Assembly (NCBI GenBank): GCA_022828085.1
Contig: JAJEIY010000030.1
Location: 1-64,000 of the forward strand
Direction: 5' to 3'
Length of the DNA stretch: 64,000 nt
DNA from: Acidobacteriota bacterium
Lineage (GTDB): Bacteria; Acidobacteriota; Vicinamibacteria; Marinacidobacterales; Marinacidobacteraceae
Part shown: positions 1-8,678 of the stretch, piece after piece
How positions within the stretch are numbered: position 1 is the first letter of the stretch
Layout of the letters: each line of letters begins with the position of its first letter
Made by a program: the position numbers and the translations under genes
The notes under the pieces: generated by a model
What the model was told of the DNA's origin: nothing
The model's database searches: none
The model's input: only the letters and a program-made list of their open reading frames with translations

Positions 1-261
1 CACCACGGTCTGGAAGCCGCTGAGCTCGAACTGGATGTTGTAGTCGCCCGGCGGCAGCGCCTGGAACCGGTAGGAGCCGTCCACGTCGGTGGTGGCGTTC
101 CGGCCTCCAATGATCGCCTCACCCGAGAGGGTGACGGACACCCCAGGGAGGGCGAGCCCCTGGGCATCGCGCGCTGCGCCTTCGAGGCGGCCGTACTGCT
201 GCTGGGCGGCCGCCGGGACGGCGAACGCGAGGAGCAGAAGAGCAAGGAGAATCTTTCTCAT
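1..261 (-). CDS. Oar-like TonB-dependent receptor, N-terminal part (cut by window edge)
   Basis: Only the first 87 codons are inside the window. The protein begins with MRKILLALLLLAFAVPAAAQ, a clear Sec signal peptide ending near residue 20. It then runs into a carboxypeptidase-regulatory-like beta-sandwich (GRLEGAARDAQGLALPG, then DVDGSYRFQALPPGDYNIQF). This arrangement is the same as in the full-length receptor at 5392-8265, which shows the matching motifs EIEGRVTDSQGLAVPG and LSDGSYRFRSLRRGAYNLRF. The ATG at 261 is preceded by GGAGG with a four-base spacer, which fixes the start. The plug and barrel are outside the window, so assignment to the Oar-like outer-membrane receptor group is inferred from the N-terminus and from similarity to its neighbour. 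Confidence 0.8.
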   Translation of the reverse strand, partial: MRKILLALLLLAFAVPAAAQQQYGRLEGAARDAQGLALPGVSVTLSGEAIIGGRNATTDVDGSYRFQALPPGDYNIQFELSGFQTVV

Positions 262-453
262 GGTCCCTCCTTCACGGGAAAGGCAAGTAGAGCTTCCGCT
301 GACCACATGGATGCCCGGCGCACCGACCCGGTGGGCGGCATGTCGAATCGCGATGCGGCACGCAAGATCATTCAAATTAATGAACCGATGATATGGGGGA
401 CTTTCCGCCGACTTCAAACGCGTTTGGCAGGTAATGGCCGGGAGCCGGCCGTG

Positions 454-2025
454 CTACCGGAACGCCGGTTCCGGCATCGCCTGGCGGAGCATTCCCAGGA
501 AGTCCGCGGGCAGCTCGATTCCAAGCCGGCGGCCTTCGTGAGCGACCTCCCAGGCGCCTTCGAAGTCCCCCGTGGAGGCGAGGGTGGCGGCGAGTCCCAA
601 CCGGTAGTCGCCCCGGAACGGTTCCTTGCTGACCGCGATGCGGAAATGGCGGATGGCGTCAGCGAACTGCCGGTTCGCGGCCAGCACCTGGGCGATCGAA
701 TCATGGGTCCCGGCGCGCTCGGGCTCCTGTTCGAGCGCCCGCCGGAACCAGCGAAGCGCATCGGCTCTTCTTCCGGCGAGCGCGGCGATGCTGCCGAGGC
801 TGGAGAGCGCTCCCGGATGGTTCGGCTGGATCTCCAGTGCCCTCAGACAGCGCCGCTCCGCTTCGCCGAGGTTTTCGGATTGCGCGAGGACGATGCTCGA
901 GTTGATGAGCGCCGCGACGTGGCCGGGGTTCTTCTCGAGCGCGGTGGCCCAGGCGGCCAATGCTTCGGGGTTCCGTCCCTGCCGGGAGAGGTTGTTCCCG
1001 AGGTTGTAGTAGAGGTCGGCGGCGTCCGGGCGCGAACGGATCATCTCGCGCAGCAGGCGCTCCGCCACCTCGGGACGCCCGGCGCCCTCGGCGGCGAAGG
1101 CGCGGCGCTCCTTGCCGATTACGGAAGCGGCAACGTTGTTCACCGCGTCGATCAACGGATCGCGGATCATGAGGTCGTGGTCGAGACTGCGGGCGCGTTC
1201 GGCCGCCGCCCGCGCCTTCCCGCCGTCACCCGTCCGCCGGTAGACCCGGGCGAGCGCGGCGGCGATGGCGCCGGACTCGGGAGCGAGGGCCTCCGCCTGT
1301 TCCAGAAGCGGCAGCGCTGCTTCGAGGTCTCCGTCACTGGCGAGCAGGCGCCCGAGCCGGAAACTCGCGGCCGCGGTGTTGGCGGGCGCGGAGCGCGTGG
1401 TTCCCAGGCGGTCGAGCGCGGCGCGGTAGCGGCCTCTCGCGGTCTCGGGATCCGCGCGATCCTCGGCGAGTTGTCCCGCGAGCAGGTAGGTCGGAATGTA
1501 GTCCGGATTCAGGTCGATTGCTTCGAGCGCCGCGGCTTCGGCCAGCTCCGGATCCACCCGCCACAGTGACCGTGCCCTGAGGTACGGGAAGCGGTAGTCG
1601 CCTGGGGCCAGCGCGCCCGCGGCGGTGTACGCGGTGGCCGCCTCGGTATGGAGTTCGTGAGCCAGGAAAGCGGCGCCGAGCCCCGCCCAGCGATCCGGCG
1701 AGCCGCGGTCGTCGAGGACGCCGCGGCGGGCGCGCCGGACGACCTCGGCGACTTCCGATTCACTCTGGGAGAGGTCAGGGTCCGGGGGATCGGGAAGATC
1801 CGGGCCGCCGCCCCGCAGCACGAAGAAGGCCGCGACCAGGACTGCGGCGGCAGCCCCGAGCCAGAGGGATCGGGAGGCGCCTCCACGCCGGTCAGTCGGT
1901 GGTTTGGGAGAGGCCCCGTCGGGGGCCGGGGGCCGGTGCGAGGGCCTGCGAGGCTCGCCCGGTCCCCTGGGGACCCCGCGAGTCTTCTCCCCCCGCCGTT
2001 TCCGGGGTTGCCGGGAGCGGGCCAT
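454..2025 (-). CDS. Membrane-anchored TPR-repeat protein
   Basis: This 523-residue protein has a basic, proline-rich cytoplasmic head (residues 1-52), one transmembrane segment (about 54-70) and then a long series of tetratricopeptide repeats to the C-terminus, with typical helices such as DLYYNLGNNLSRQGRNPEAL and GALSSLGSIAALAGRRADAL. TPR arrays bind partner proteins; no catalytic domain is visible. The ATG at 2025 lies five bases after the stop of the upstream CRTAC1-like gene, so the two are almost certainly co-transcribed. An in-frame ATG at 2115 would overlap that gene by 85 bases and is less likely. Paired FG-GAP/ASPIC and TPR genes are a recurring arrangement in environmental bacteria, but a joint function is not established. 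The specific role is unknown. Confidence 0.85.
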   Translation of the reverse strand: MARSRQPRKRRGEKTRGVPRGPGEPRRPSHRPPAPDGASPKPPTDRRGGASRSLWLGAAAAVLVAAFFVLRGGGPDLPDPPDPDLSQSESEVAEVVRRARRGVLDDRGSPDRWAGLGAAFLAHELHTEAATAYTAAGALAPGDYRFPYLRARSLWRVDPELAEAAALEAIDLNPDYIPTYLLAGQLAEDRADPETARGRYRAALDRLGTTRSAPANTAAASFRLGRLLASDGDLEAALPLLEQAEALAPESGAIAAALARVYRRTGDGGKARAAAERARSLDHDLMIRDPLIDAVNNVAASVIGKERRAFAAEGAGRPEVAERLLREMIRSRPDAADLYYNLGNNLSRQGRNPEALAAWATALEKNPGHVAALINSSIVLAQSENLGEAERRCLRALEIQPNHPGALSSLGSIAALAGRRADALRWFRRALEQEPERAGTHDSIAQVLAANRQFADAIRHFRIAVSKEPFRGDYRLGLAATLASTGDFEGAWEVAHEGRRLGIELPADFLGMLRQAMPEPAFR

Positions 2026-2030
2026 CGTCG

Positions 2031-3716
2031 TCAGCGGGATTCGCCGGCGCCGCGGCGCAGACTGACGGTATCGGCTCCGGTCCCGGGGAAGGCTTCGCGC
2101 GCGCCGTCCGGCCACACGACGAGGAACCCGCTCACCCGGGCGCCGGCGGGAACGGCGAAGAAGGCCCGCGGATCACCGGTCGCCAGGTAGCTGCCGCCCG
2201 GATCGGCGCGGCGCACCGATCGGCTGCCGTCAGCAAAAACGGCGGTGACCGCCGCGGGGAAGGAAGGCCGTCCCTCGCGGTCCAGCGTGCTGACCCGGAG
2301 CGGCGATCCCGTCCGCCCGAAGTCGTTCCGGTAGAGCCGCGCCGGCCCTTCGGCGTTCGCGAGGAGCAGATCCAGATCGCCGTCCTCGTCGTAGTCGGCG
2401 AGAGCAAGCCCGCGGCTCACCTCGATGACCGCCGCGAAGTCACCGGCGTCCCCAAGATCGCCGAAGAGCGCGTCGCTCCCTTCGACGCCGCCGTTCCGGA
2501 ACACCTGGTTCGGTTCGCCGAACGCCTTCCAGAAGGAGTTCCCGAGCGCCCCGGGCAAGGCGGGCTTCCGCTGTACCCGGCCGTTCGCGACCACCAGGTC
2601 GAGAGCGCCGTCGAGGTCCAGATCCACGAACCCGGTCCCGAAACCGGTCATGGCCATGCTCGCCGGGCCGAGTCCCGAGGGGCCGGTACGGTCGGCGAAC
2701 GCAAGGCCGAAGTCCGCGCCGTCGCTCCGGTAGAGCGTGTTGGTTTCGTCCGCAACGTGGGTGATGAAGAGATCGAGGTCCAGATCGTGGTCCACGTCCC
2801 CGAGCGCGATGCCCATGCCGGCCTCCGGCCGCCCGGCGTCGTTCAGGGCCACCCCCGCCAGGAAGGCGTCGTCGACGAAACCGTCCGCACCCTGGTTCAG
2901 CCAGAGCTGGTTCGCCTCGCCGTCGTTCGCCACGTAGAAGTCGAGGCGCCCGTCGCCGTCGAAGTCGTGGCAGACGACGCCCAGCCCCGGCGCGTGAACG
3001 GCGCGGAGTCCGGCCGCGAGTGAGACGTCCTCGAATCGCCCGTCCCCCAGGTTTCGGTAGAGGTAGTCATGGGTTCCGGGGAAGACCTGCGGACTGCAGT
3101 AGTCGCGGCTGCCGTCCTGCTGGGTGCAGAACTTCCCGGGATCGTTCCGGACGTAGCGGGCGACGTAGAGGTCGAGGCGCCCGTCGGCGTCGTAGTCGCA
3201 AAACGCCGCCGAGGAGGACCACCCCTCACCGGCCACGCCGGCCCTCGCGGTCACGTCCTCGAAACGCCCGTCACCGAGGCTCCGGTAAAGGACGTCCGGT
3301 CCGTAGTTGGTGACGAAGAGGTCGGTGCGGCCGTCCCCGTCGAAGTCCGCGGCGGCGAGGCCCATTCCGTAACCGGTGTCGGCGGTTCCGGAAGCGGCGC
3401 CCGCGTCGGTGAACGATCCCGCGGGTCCCTGGAGGTAGAGAGCGTTGCCGGGAGCCCCGGGCCTCGGGCCCGCCGGATCGGCGGGCCGGCCCCCCTGGAG
3501 CAGGTAGATGTCGAGGTCCCCGTCCCCATCCGCGTCGAAGAACCCGGCCCCGGCGCCCGTGATCTCGGGCAGGGAAAAGTTGCCTTCGTCGCCCGCGTCG
3601 TGGATGAAGCGAATGCCCGCTTCCCCGGTGACTTCGGTGAATCCCTGGGCGGCCGCGGACCCGGCGCCGGCGAGGCCGAATGCCGCGACGAAGAGGATCC
3701 CGGCGCGACGGCTCAA
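2031..3716 (-). CDS. Secreted CRTAC1-like FG-GAP/ASPIC-UnbV protein
   Basis: The product is 561 residues starting at a TTG at 3716, directly before a good signal peptide (AGILFVAAFGLAGAGSAAAQ). Seven calcium-binding FG-GAP motifs follow, recognisable as DxDxDGxxDLxxxN (FDADGDGDLDIYLLQGG, FDGDGRTDLFVTNYG, YDADGRLDLYVARY and others), which build a beta-propeller. The C-terminal 100 residues, with VVWPDGAREAFPG, resemble the ASPIC/UnbV domain. The family is related to human CRTAC1 and is thought to be an extracellular carbohydrate- or matrix-binding protein; no enzymatic residues are seen. The open frame extends upstream to 4190 but would run through the divergent gene, so the TTG is preferred. 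It lies just upstream of the TPR gene in the same operon. Confidence 0.85.
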   Translation of the reverse strand: MSRRAGILFVAAFGLAGAGSAAAQGFTEVTGEAGIRFIHDAGDEGNFSLPEITGAGAGFFDADGDGDLDIYLLQGGRPADPAGPRPGAPGNALYLQGPAGSFTDAGAASGTADTGYGMGLAAADFDGDGRTDLFVTNYGPDVLYRSLGDGRFEDVTARAGVAGEGWSSSAAFCDYDADGRLDLYVARYVRNDPGKFCTQQDGSRDYCSPQVFPGTHDYLYRNLGDGRFEDVSLAAGLRAVHAPGLGVVCHDFDGDGRLDFYVANDGEANQLWLNQGADGFVDDAFLAGVALNDAGRPEAGMGIALGDVDHDLDLDLFITHVADETNTLYRSDGADFGLAFADRTGPSGLGPASMAMTGFGTGFVDLDLDGALDLVVANGRVQRKPALPGALGNSFWKAFGEPNQVFRNGGVEGSDALFGDLGDAGDFAAVIEVSRGLALADYDEDGDLDLLLANAEGPARLYRNDFGRTGSPLRVSTLDREGRPSFPAAVTAVFADGSRSVRRADPGGSYLATGDPRAFFAVPAGARVSGFLVVWPDGAREAFPGTGADTVSLRRGAGESR

Positions 3717-3725
3717 AGCCCCGTC

Positions 3726-3731
3726 AGTATA
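3726..3731 (-). promoter_or_regulatory. -10-like hexamer TATACT, nine bases before the TTG start
   Basis: TATACT reads on the minus strand at 3731-3726, with only nine bases to the TTG start of the CRTAC1-like gene. Transcription would begin at or next to the start codon, giving a leaderless message. No convincing -35 element was found. The site sits in the 129-base divergent gap shared with the plus-strand gene at 3846. Confidence 0.4.
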
Positions 3732-3845
3732 GGGACGCGGACCGTGGTTTCGAGGCGGAACCGAACGGCTCGGCCGTCCGTTATGTCGAATGCGGGGCGA
3801 GCGACGCCAGCACGCGACTCGCAGTTCCCCGCGGGAGGCACCCCG

Positions 3846-4697
3846 ATGACGACACCTTGGAAGACGACGATCCTGCTCGCGATGACGGCGCTGGTAGCGC
3901 CGTCCGCCTGGGCGCAGCCGGATCCCGAACACTGCGAGCACCGGAACACCGTGAACCTGAGCGATCCCGCGGGCGGGACCCTCGAAGTGAAGAGCGGGGC
4001 CGGGGCCGTCGAGATCACGGGGGAACCCGGGCTTTCGGAATTCCGGGTGGCTGCCACCCTCTGCGCCGCCAGCCGGGAACTCCTCGACGGCCTGGCGGTG
4101 TCGCTGCAGGGAGGACGCCTCGACACGACCTATCCGGAGCGGCGGAGTGGAGGCTGGGGTTTTTGGAGGAACCACTACGCGAGCATCCACCTCGCGGTCC
4201 GCGTTCCGGCCGGCACCGCCGTCGAACTGGAGGACAAGTCCGGATCGGCGGTGATCTCGGACGTGGCCCGCGTGCGCGTGGACGACGGGTCGGGGAGTCT
4301 TCGCATCAGCGGCGTCCAGGGTGACGTTCGGGTCGAGGACGGCTCCGGGAGCCTGACCATCGAGGGCGTCACCGGGGACGTGTCCGTGGAGGACGGCTCG
4401 GGAGGCCTGACGATCCGCGAGGTCGTGGGCAGCGTCACCCTCGAGGACGGCTCCGGCGGGGCCCGGGTGCGCGGCGTGACCGGCAACGTGGTCGTGACGG
4501 ACGACGGCTCGGGGGGCATCGAGATCGAGGAGGTGGGCGGCGAGGTGCGCGTCAGCGACGCCGGCTCCGGCCGCGTTCGGGTTCGCGATGTCGAAGGGGG
4601 CCTGACCGTCACGGGCGTCCGGAGGTCCCGCATCGACTACGAGAACGTCCGTGGCGAGGTGGACCTGCCCCCGGACCGGCGCCGCGGACGGCGTTAG
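3846..4697 (+). CDS. Secreted DUF4097-like beta-repeat protein
   Basis: This 283-residue protein has a signal peptide (residues 1-23, cleaved after AWA). Residues 143-253 hold six near-identical 18-19 residue units of the form VRVEDGSGSLTIEGVTGD, preceded by one looser copy. Regular short beta-strand repeats of this kind form a right-handed beta-solenoid in DUF4097/adhesin-like proteins, which are secreted or envelope-located and have no proven enzymatic role. The C-terminus is basic (DRRRGRR). The ATG at 3846 was chosen because the signal peptide begins there; the frame is open for 777 bases further upstream, but that stretch is antisense to the CRTAC1-like gene. The gene is divergent from that gene and convergent with the next one, with a shared hairpin in between. 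Confidence 0.8.
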   Translation: MTTPWKTTILLAMTALVAPSAWAQPDPEHCEHRNTVNLSDPAGGTLEVKSGAGAVEITGEPGLSEFRVAATLCAASRELLDGLAVSLQGGRLDTTYPERRSGGWGFWRNHYASIHLAVRVPAGTAVELEDKSGSAVISDVARVRVDDGSGSLRISGVQGDVRVEDGSGSLTIEGVTGDVSVEDGSGGLTIREVVGSVTLEDGSGGARVRGVTGNVVVTDDGSGGIEIEEVGGEVRVSDAGSGRVRVRDVEGGLTVTGVRRSRIDYENVRGEVDLPPDRRRGRR

Positions 4698-4702
4698 CAG
4701 GT

Positions 4703-4726
4703 CACGCCCTACCGCCGTAGGGCGTG
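4703..4726. terminator. Hairpin between convergent genes
   Basis: A perfect 10-bp inverted repeat (CACGCCCTAC, 4703-4712; GTAGGGCGTG, 4717-4726) with a four-base loop. It follows the plus-strand stop at 4697 and overlaps the last codons of the minus-strand gene ending at 4709. There is no U-run, so this is a terminator-like hairpin rather than a classical intrinsic terminator; it could serve both directions. Confidence 0.5.
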
Positions 4727-5296
4727 GCCGCGCACGAGGCTCTCGAGGTCGTCGAGTTCGTGCGTGACCCCGCTCGCTTCGTTGGCGGGCGCGGCCGGGA
4801 TCGGGAACAGCAGGCTGAGGCTCCCGTCCTCGGCCCGGGAAAGCGGCATCTTTCCCTCCACCCCGCCGAGGACCGACGGCAGGCGCCCCCGCGTGCCGCG
4901 CAGGAAGACCACGGTTTCCTCGCCCACCCGGAAGTGCGGCATCTCCGAGACCATCACCGTGGTCTCCCCGACCGTGCCGCCCGGGATGCGGAAGACGATC
5001 CGCCTGCCGGCCCGACCCGACAGCACCCGCTCGACGCGCATCGTCACCCGCGTATAGATCCGCGAATGGTCGTGGTTCCAGGTTGACTCCATCTTTTCGA
5101 TACTGCCCGCGACAACCTGGGTGGCCAGTTCGGACATCCTCTGGATCCCGAGCGGCGCGAAGGGTGAGGGGATGGGCTCACGGCGCTGGGCCGCGAGATG
5201 CGTGGGAACGAGGAACACGGTGACGACGGCCGCGGCGGTTCCGAGGCGAAACGCCGCTTCCGATCGGCGGCGCCGGGCGGAGGGGTTCGTGAACAT
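4709..5296 (-). CDS. Small secreted protein of unknown function
   Basis: The product is 195 residues with a basic N-terminus and a hydrophobic signal segment (about residues 18-36, ending THLAAQ). The mature part contains VVAGSIEKMESTWNHDHSRI, RVLSGRAGRRIVFRIPGGTV and a FRVGEETVVFL segment. This pattern, a strand-rich domain with 'GGxVGE' and 'F..GEE.v.FL', occurs in uncharacterised secreted proteins of Acidobacteria and myxobacteria as far as I recall. No catalytic motif is evident. It is followed by a convergent gene and preceded by a strong hairpin that separates it from the receptor gene. No function is proposed. Confidence 0.7.
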   Translation of the reverse strand: MFTNPSARRRRSEAAFRLGTAAAVVTVFLVPTHLAAQRREPIPSPFAPLGIQRMSELATQVVAGSIEKMESTWNHDHSRIYTRVTMRVERVLSGRAGRRIVFRIPGGTVGETTVMVSEMPHFRVGEETVVFLRGTRGRLPSVLGGVEGKMPLSRAEDGSLSLLFPIPAAPANEASGVTHELDDLESLVRGHALRR

Positions 5297-5349
5297 CGGT
5301 GTTTCGCGCAGCGAACGTAGTTTCGCATTCCGCGCCGATGACCGCGGGC

Positions 5350-5377
5350 GGTGGCCGGCGAGATGTCGCCGGCCACC
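5350..5377 (-). terminator. Hairpin after the Oar-like receptor gene
   Basis: A perfect 12-bp stem (5350-5361 with 5366-5377, core GTGGCCGGCGA) and a four-base loop lies 15 bases beyond the stop of the receptor gene. The stem is very GC-rich but no T-run follows on the minus strand, so termination may depend on other factors. It separates the receptor from the small secreted-protein gene. Confidence 0.5.
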
Positions 5378-5391
5378 ATGGCTGGAAGCCG

Positions 5392-8265
5392 TCAGAAGGT
5401 CAGGCGAAGGCCGACCTTGGCGGCGCGGGGATCGATCGCGGCGATCACGTTGTTGTAGTTGGAGCCGGTGCGCAGGTTGAAGTTGGACACCGCATTGGAG
5501 TTGAACGCGTTGTAAACGTCCACCATCGCGGTGAGGAGTGCGCCGTTTCCGACATCGAATCCCTTCTCGATGCGGAAGTCGGCGATCGTTACGTCATCCG
5601 AGCGGTTCTCGTCGAGGTTCGACAGGAACACCGGCTGGGTGCCGGAACCCGGGATCGAAACCCGCTGGATCGGCGCCCACGGCCAGCCGCTCTGGTAACG
5701 GATGTTGCCCGACACCGCGACGCCGTAGGGCAGCGAGTAGCGGGCGAGCAGCCGTCCGTTCCAGTTCGTGGTTTCCTGGCGGAAGGGAACGTCCAGGCTG
5801 TGGTTCTGCCAGACGGTGCCGTGGCCGTCGGACCCCACGTCGATCGGGTCGGCGGTCAGCGGGCTGCGGGACTCGCCGGAGGCGGCGCGGTACTCGTCGC
5901 GCCACTGGTAGTCGAAACTCGCCTGCACGAAGAAGCCGCCGGCGAAGCGGCGGTTCGCGGCGACCTGGATCGTGTCGTAGCTTGCTTCCAGCCCGGGGAA
6001 GGTGTCCGTGCGGATGTCCACCACATTGGCGACATCGTCCGGAACCCGCTGCACGTTGATGGGCGTTCCGGTGAGCGCGTTCACCGGGCAGTCGAAGTCC
6101 GTGCCGCAGGGAATGCCGCGGCCTTCGAGCAGCGCCGTCTGCTGGGCGACGTTCCACTGGCCGCTGTCGGCGTTGAGCTGTTTGCGAACGAAGGACGCGC
6201 GGAGCGCGGTGTCGGTGACGAGCTCGTGCTCGAAGGAGACGCTGAACTCATCCACGAATTCCTTCTCCAGATTCGGGTTCACCGGGGTTCCCAGGGCGCG
6301 GATCGCGGTGCCGGTGGCGCCGCTCTCGGCCCGGAGGGTCCCGAGTTCTTGAGCGCCGTCGTAGAGCCCGTTCGCGTTCTGGTCGAGGAAATCGAACCGG
6401 ACCCAGGCTACGTTCGCCGGGTCCGCGCGCCGGTGCGCGTCGGCGAGGTTCACGTAGTAGCGGCCGTAGTGACCCTTGAGAACCGTTCCCGGAGCGATCT
6501 CGTACGTTGCCCCGAGCCGGGGAGCCCAGGTGTTCCAGGTGACGAGCGTCCGACCCTCGGTCACGCCGGTCGGGAAGAAATCGGCGAAGAGCGGGTTCGA
6601 CTCCGAGTCCAGGAAGTGGGTCCGCTGCTGCCCGAAACGGACGCCGACGTTCAGTGTGAGCCTGGAATGCGGCCGCCAGGTGTCCTGGGCGAACACATCG
6701 TGGTGGGTGTTCCGCGAGTCGGCGTTGATCTGGCCGTCCGCGGGCATGCTGAACAGCGCGATCTGGTCCACGCCCAGCGGTCGGCCCTGCGAGCTGTCGT
6801 CGATGTACCGGACGTGGCCGGAGTTGGAGTTGGCGCCGAACTTCCGGCTGTCGATCTGGAAGTCATAGCCGACCTTGAGGTCGTGGCTGCCGAGGAAATC
6901 GGGGACGTAGTGACTGAGGGTTGCGGTCACCTGCGGTTTCCACCGTTCGAACGTGAACGGCGGCGTTCCCGTGACGTTGGTGTTCCAGCCGGCGCCGGTA
7001 TGGATCCCGGTCGCCTGGTCGAAGCGCGGCGGATTCGATTCGGGATCGACCTGCGGAACCATCGGCCAGCCGAACCCGAAGTGCTTGACGGCGAGCGTCG
7101 AGAAGGTGCGGTCGTCCCAGACGCGCTGCCATTCGCCCTTGTGCGCCCAGCTCCAGCTCGCCTGCGCGAGGACCGAGTCGGGTCCGACCGTGTTCGAGAG
7201 GCCGCGCTGCGGCTTCTCCTTCAACTGGTAGTTGGTGTAGGCGATGAGCTGGTCCCGGCTGGTCAACTGCGCCGTGACCTTGCCGCCGAACTGGTCGAAG
7301 TCGCCGAGGTCGGTCGCCAGGTTGGGGTCCACTCCGGAGATCTGCTTGTCGATCCGGAAGTGGTTGTAGAAGCCGTAGAACCACGCGCGGTCCTCGACGA
7401 TCGGGCCGCCGAGGTCGGCGTGGGCCTCCCAGAACAGGATGTTCGGATTGCCCGTGAAGTTCCGGGCCTCCAGCTCGCGGTCCACGTTGTTGCCGACGAA
7501 CGACTCGTGTTCGTAGTCACCGTGCAGCATGCCGCTGAACTCGTTGCCGCCGCTCTTCATGGTCATCACCACCATCGAACCGGGCCCGGTCATTTCCACG
7601 TCCGCTCCCGCGGCCGAGGTGGTGAACTCCTCGATGGAGTAGTAGTCGAAGTAGAAGCCGGTGCCGCTTTCGCCCTCGGTGGTGTCCACGCCGTCGGCGA
7701 GGATCCGGTTCTGGCGGCGGATTCCGAAGCTCTCGTAGCCGGTCTGCTGGCTCTTGTGGCTGCCGCCGACGTCGTAACCGCGCATGCGCACGCCGGGGGT
7801 CTGGGCGAGCACCGCCCAGACGTCGGTTGCCGAGGGCACCTCGTGGAGGGCTTCGGTCCCGAAGTCGGTGGAGAGCGCCGTCGTCCGGACGTCCACCACC
7901 GGCGCTTCGCCGGTGACGGTCACCGTTTCCGCCACGGTCGCGACCTCGAGCGTCACGGGCACGGTGATGGTGCGGTTTCCTTCGACGATGATGCCCTCGC
8001 GCACCAGCGTCTGGAATCCGGAGATCTCGAACCGCAGGTTGTAGGCGCCGCGGCGCAGCGAGCGGAAGCGGTAGGAGCCGTCGCTCAGGGTGATCGTCCT
8101 CGCTTCGGTGATGAGCGCCTCGCCGGAGAGGGTGACGTTCGCTCCCGGTACGGCGAGACCCTGTGAGTCGGTGACCCGGCCCTCGATCTCTCCCGCGGTC
8201 TGGCCGAAGGCGGCGGAGCCGGCGAGCGCCCAGAGCGCGAGCGCCAGGGGAATGAGTGGTTTCAT
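5392..8265 (-). CDS. Oar-like TonB-dependent outer-membrane receptor
   Basis: At 957 residues this is a full-length receptor. It has a signal peptide (1-21), a carboxypeptidase-regulatory-like domain (about 25-105), a plug domain (about 115-230, with VTVTGEAPVVDVRTTALST and RQNRILADGVDTTEGESGTG) and a large C-terminal barrel ending KVGLRLTF. The terminal phenylalanine is the usual signal for barrel insertion by the Bam complex. Receptors of this kind import or bind bulky ligands such as oligosaccharides, peptides or siderophores, driven by TonB; the ligand cannot be read from sequence. The ATG at 8265 precedes the signal peptide, with GGAGAAG 9-15 bases upstream. The gene stands alone, with a 413-base gap upstream and a hairpin downstream. 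Confidence 0.9.
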   Translation of the reverse strand: MKPLIPLALALWALAGSAAFGQTAGEIEGRVTDSQGLAVPGANVTLSGEALITEARTITLSDGSYRFRSLRRGAYNLRFEISGFQTLVREGIIVEGNRTITVPVTLEVATVAETVTVTGEAPVVDVRTTALSTDFGTEALHEVPSATDVWAVLAQTPGVRMRGYDVGGSHKSQQTGYESFGIRRQNRILADGVDTTEGESGTGFYFDYYSIEEFTTSAAGADVEMTGPGSMVVMTMKSGGNEFSGMLHGDYEHESFVGNNVDRELEARNFTGNPNILFWEAHADLGGPIVEDRAWFYGFYNHFRIDKQISGVDPNLATDLGDFDQFGGKVTAQLTSRDQLIAYTNYQLKEKPQRGLSNTVGPDSVLAQASWSWAHKGEWQRVWDDRTFSTLAVKHFGFGWPMVPQVDPESNPPRFDQATGIHTGAGWNTNVTGTPPFTFERWKPQVTATLSHYVPDFLGSHDLKVGYDFQIDSRKFGANSNSGHVRYIDDSSQGRPLGVDQIALFSMPADGQINADSRNTHHDVFAQDTWRPHSRLTLNVGVRFGQQRTHFLDSESNPLFADFFPTGVTEGRTLVTWNTWAPRLGATYEIAPGTVLKGHYGRYYVNLADAHRRADPANVAWVRFDFLDQNANGLYDGAQELGTLRAESGATGTAIRALGTPVNPNLEKEFVDEFSVSFEHELVTDTALRASFVRKQLNADSGQWNVAQQTALLEGRGIPCGTDFDCPVNALTGTPINVQRVPDDVANVVDIRTDTFPGLEASYDTIQVAANRRFAGGFFVQASFDYQWRDEYRAASGESRSPLTADPIDVGSDGHGTVWQNHSLDVPFRQETTNWNGRLLARYSLPYGVAVSGNIRYQSGWPWAPIQRVSIPGSGTQPVFLSNLDENRSDDVTIADFRIEKGFDVGNGALLTAMVDVYNAFNSNAVSNFNLRTGSNYNNVIAAIDPRAAKVGLRLTF

Positions 8266-8678
8266 GGGAAGTGCTTCTCCTTGGGGGGTTGGGGTTGCGG
8301 CTTCGCGCCCGGTGCGCGGGACGGGGCCGGCGTTTTTTGAATTCGCGTCGTTTCCGGAGCCCGGAGCGGCCGCGGCGCGTTGCCGTGCATGTCCTCAGGA
8401 AGGCGCAAGGGATGCGCCCGGACCTCCCGCCGACCGCGGCCGGCTGTTAGCCCGGGAATCCGCGGTTCCGGCCGCGAGAGTGCCCTGCAAACCCGGATGT
8501 CCGGTTCATCGGCGCCTTGGATTCCGTATCCGGTGCGCCGGTTCGATTCAGAAACACCCCAGGCGATTCACCGCCCTGAGTCGGACAATCCGCGTTTCGT
8601 GAATTCCCGGCGACCCTGCGGTGAAGGCGTTGCGGCCGTGGTCCCGGCCTTGCGAAGGAGACTGCTACGCTTCCGTGC
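8266..8678. other. Intergenic region between divergent receptor and Nfu genes
   Basis: No credible gene, tRNA or repeat is seen in these 413 bases. Short open frames on both strands show no start signal or recognisable product. The region must carry the promoter of the receptor gene and, at its right end, the promoter of the Nfu gene. A T-arm-like GGTTCGATTC at 8540-8549 lacks the flanking stem of a tRNA. Confidence 0.6.
8663..8671 (+). promoter_or_regulatory. Extended -10 (TGCTACGCT) abutting the Nfu start
   Basis: TGCTACGCT is an extended -10 (TGn plus TACGCT) that ends seven bases before the ATG at 8679. The transcript would start at the AUG, so this is a candidate leaderless promoter. 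An AAGGAG at 8655-8660 lies upstream of the -10 and would not be in the message. Confidence 0.45.

Noticed and set aside
5299..8166. A 955-codon plus-strand open frame antisense to the receptor gene
   Set aside because: It is the frame-shadow of a GC-rich coding sequence; the translation is rich in Val/Arg/Gly, has no known domain, and the minus-strand product is a clear TonB-dependent receptor.
8540..8549. T-arm-like GGTTCGATTC considered as part of a tRNA gene
   Set aside because: The flanking bases cannot form the T-stem (GCCGG does not pair with CAGAA), and no acceptor or anticodon stem is found.
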